Assembly: GCA_003131985.1 (NCBI GenBank)
Contig: PKWH01000179.1
Location: 1,979-26,371 of the forward strand
DNA length: 24,393 nucleotides
Direction of reading: 5' to 3'
Source: Acidobacteriota bacterium
Lineage (GTDB): Bacteria; Acidobacteriota; Terriglobia; Acidiferrales; UBA7541
Shown: positions 23,365 to 24,393 of the stretch, one piece after another
Numbering within the stretch: position 1 is the stretch's first letter
Layout of the letters: each line of letters begins with the position of its first letter
Notes under the pieces: generated by a model
The model's database searches: none
What the model was told of the DNA's origin: nothing
What the model saw: only the letters and a program-made list of their open reading frames with translations
Made by a program: the position numbers and the translations under genes

Positions 23365-24393
23365 CTATTGCACTGTTTCAGCAGTGAGAATTTCGCGAAG
23401 CTTTGTCGAAAGCGTAGTCATAGTAAAGGGCTTTTGAAGAAGTACCGCATCCGTTTCGAGTATCCCGTGATGCACCACGGCTTGGTCCGTGTATCCCGAC
23501 ATATAAAGGACTTTGATTTTTGGCCGAATGAGTTTCGCGCGTTCGGCCAGCTCTCGGCCGCTTATGCCCGGCATCACAACGTCCGTCATCAAGAGATGAA
23601 TAGTCCCCGCGTGCATCGCAGCTAATTCGAGTGCGGTGTGGCCATCTTCCGCTTCAATCACCGTATATCCGCTCATTTCCAGATATTCGCGTGCCAGTTC
23701 GCGAACGCCTTTCTCGTCTTCCACCAGAAGAATGGTTTCCGAGCCGCGTTCCATGGGTTGAACGTCCGTGCGGCGGTCGCGACCACGATCTCCTTCTTCA
23801 TCCTCGATTCTGGGCAGATAAATTTTGAAACTGGTTCCGCGGCCAGGCTCGCTGTACACCCAGACGTAGCCGCCACTCTGTTTCACGATTCCGTACACCG
23901 TCGCGAGACCAAGCCCCGTTCCTTTTCCCTTCTCCTTAGTCGTGAAGAACGGTTCGAAGATGTGCGTTTGTGTTTCGGCGTCCATGCCGGAGCCATTGTC
24001 GGTAACCGCGAGCATCACGTATTTGCCCGGAGCCAACACGGCGGGCGACCTCGAATAGGAGGCATCTAAATCCACGTTCGCAGTTTCGATCGTCAGCCGG
24101 CCGCCTTGCGGCATCGCGTCGCGCGCGTTCACGGCAAGATTCAGAATCACCTGCTCGATCTGGCTGCGGTCTGCTTTGATCAGGCCCACGTCGGGCGCGG
24201 AAGAAGTTTCGAGCTGAATGTCCTCCCCGATCAGCCTTCGCAGAATCTTCTCCATGTCCGCAAAAATGCTTTGAATGCTGATTATCTTGGGTGCCAGCAT
24301 CTGCTTGCGGCTGAAAGCAAGCAGCTGGCGGGTGAGCGAGGTGGCGCGCTGTGAGGCCGTTTGGATTTGCTCGGCGTTTCGCCGCAACGGATC
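23365..24393 (-). CDS. hybrid sensor histidine kinase, C-terminal part (partial)
   Basis: About 342 residues are visible; the frame stays open to the window edge, so the N-terminal sensor and the phospho-accepting histidine lie outside. The first visible part, ASQRATSLTRQLLAFSRKQ, is the second helix of the dimerisation domain. The ATP-binding domain has the N box (QVILNLAVNARDAMP), the G1 box (VTDNGSGMD), the F box (IFEPFFTTKEKGKGTGLGLATV) and G2. A charged linker leads to a C-terminal receiver domain: ETILLVEDEKGVREL, the phospho-acceptor Asp in LLMTDVVMPG, and the conserved Lys in LLQKPFTM. This is the common PAS-kinase-receiver hybrid layout. Signal and partner are unknown, and there is no evident link to the peptide cluster. 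Confidence 0.93.
   Translation of the reverse strand, partial: DPLRRNAEQIQTASQRATSLTRQLLAFSRKQMLAPKIISIQSIFADMEKILRRLIGEDIQLETSSAPDVGLIKADRSQIEQVILNLAVNARDAMPQGGRLTIETANVDLDASYSRSPAVLAPGKYVMLAVTDNGSGMDAETQTHIFEPFFTTKEKGKGTGLGLATVYGIVKQSGGYVWVYSEPGRGTSFKIYLPRIEDEEGDRGRDRRTDVQPMERGSETILLVEDEKGVRELAREYLEMSGYTVIEAEDGHTALELAAMHAGTIHLLMTDVVMPGISGRELAERAKLIRPKIKVLYMSGYTDQAVVHHGILETDAVLLQKPFTMTTLSTKLREILTAETVQ

Overview
The window looks like a chromosome segment of an Acidobacteriota bacterium. The main evidence is three consecutive large secreted proteins (2219-8660) built on the von Willebrand factor A-like domain known as the 'VWFA-related Acidobacterial domain', plus a large multiheme c-type cytochrome and an ExeA-like ATPase. 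Genes on the left (1-10401) run mostly on the + strand; almost everything from 10442 to the right end runs on the - strand. I saw no tRNA, rRNA, CRISPR array, insertion sequence or phage gene.

Left part: the tail of a membrane protein (1-60), a membrane-anchored cytochrome with ten CXXCH haem motifs (86-1465), a convergent small zinc-ribbon-like protein (1529-1837), then two tandem paralogous VWFA-type secreted proteins of equal length (2219-4081 and 4380-6242), duplicated together with about 120 bp of leader. A third, diverged VWFA protein with a long glycine-rich insert follows (6258-8660). A separate promoter overlapped by a perfect 9-bp inverted repeat precedes an ExeA/exosortase-associated-type AAA ATPase (8806-10401).

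Middle part (- strand): a carbohydrate block with transaldolase (tal), glucose-6-phosphate dehydrogenase (zwf) and, after a 196-bp gap, FAD-dependent glycerol-3-phosphate dehydrogenase (glpD). tal and zwf form a tight pair of the pentose phosphate pathway.

Right part (- strand, 22574 down to 15422): the most interesting region, apparently a ribosomally synthesised and post-translationally modified peptide (RiPP)-like cluster. In transcription order it holds a nucleotidyltransferase-family protein, an HPr-kinase-related ATPase, a PqqD-family peptide-binding protein, a radical SAM/SPASM enzyme, a 56-residue small peptide gene at 18744-18914, a large secreted DNRLRE/beta-propeller protein, a lipoprotein and an S26-type signal-peptidase-like protein. 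Most junctions are overlaps or gaps of 3-13 nt (a few tens of nt before the beta-propeller start), with one 201-nt gap carrying a hairpin. The small peptide gene has a good ribosome binding site, sits 13 nt after the radical SAM stop, has a Tyr-x-x-Pro motif, three cysteines and a C-terminal serine, and would be hidden if the next gene were given its longest possible start. I propose it is the substrate. The kinase and nucleotidyltransferase resemble tailoring enzymes of lasso peptide clusters, but no lasso cyclase or B2-type protease lies in the window and a radical SAM enzyme is present instead.

Far right: a conserved hypothetical protein (22776-23069) and the C-terminal part of a hybrid histidine kinase running off the window end (23365-24393).
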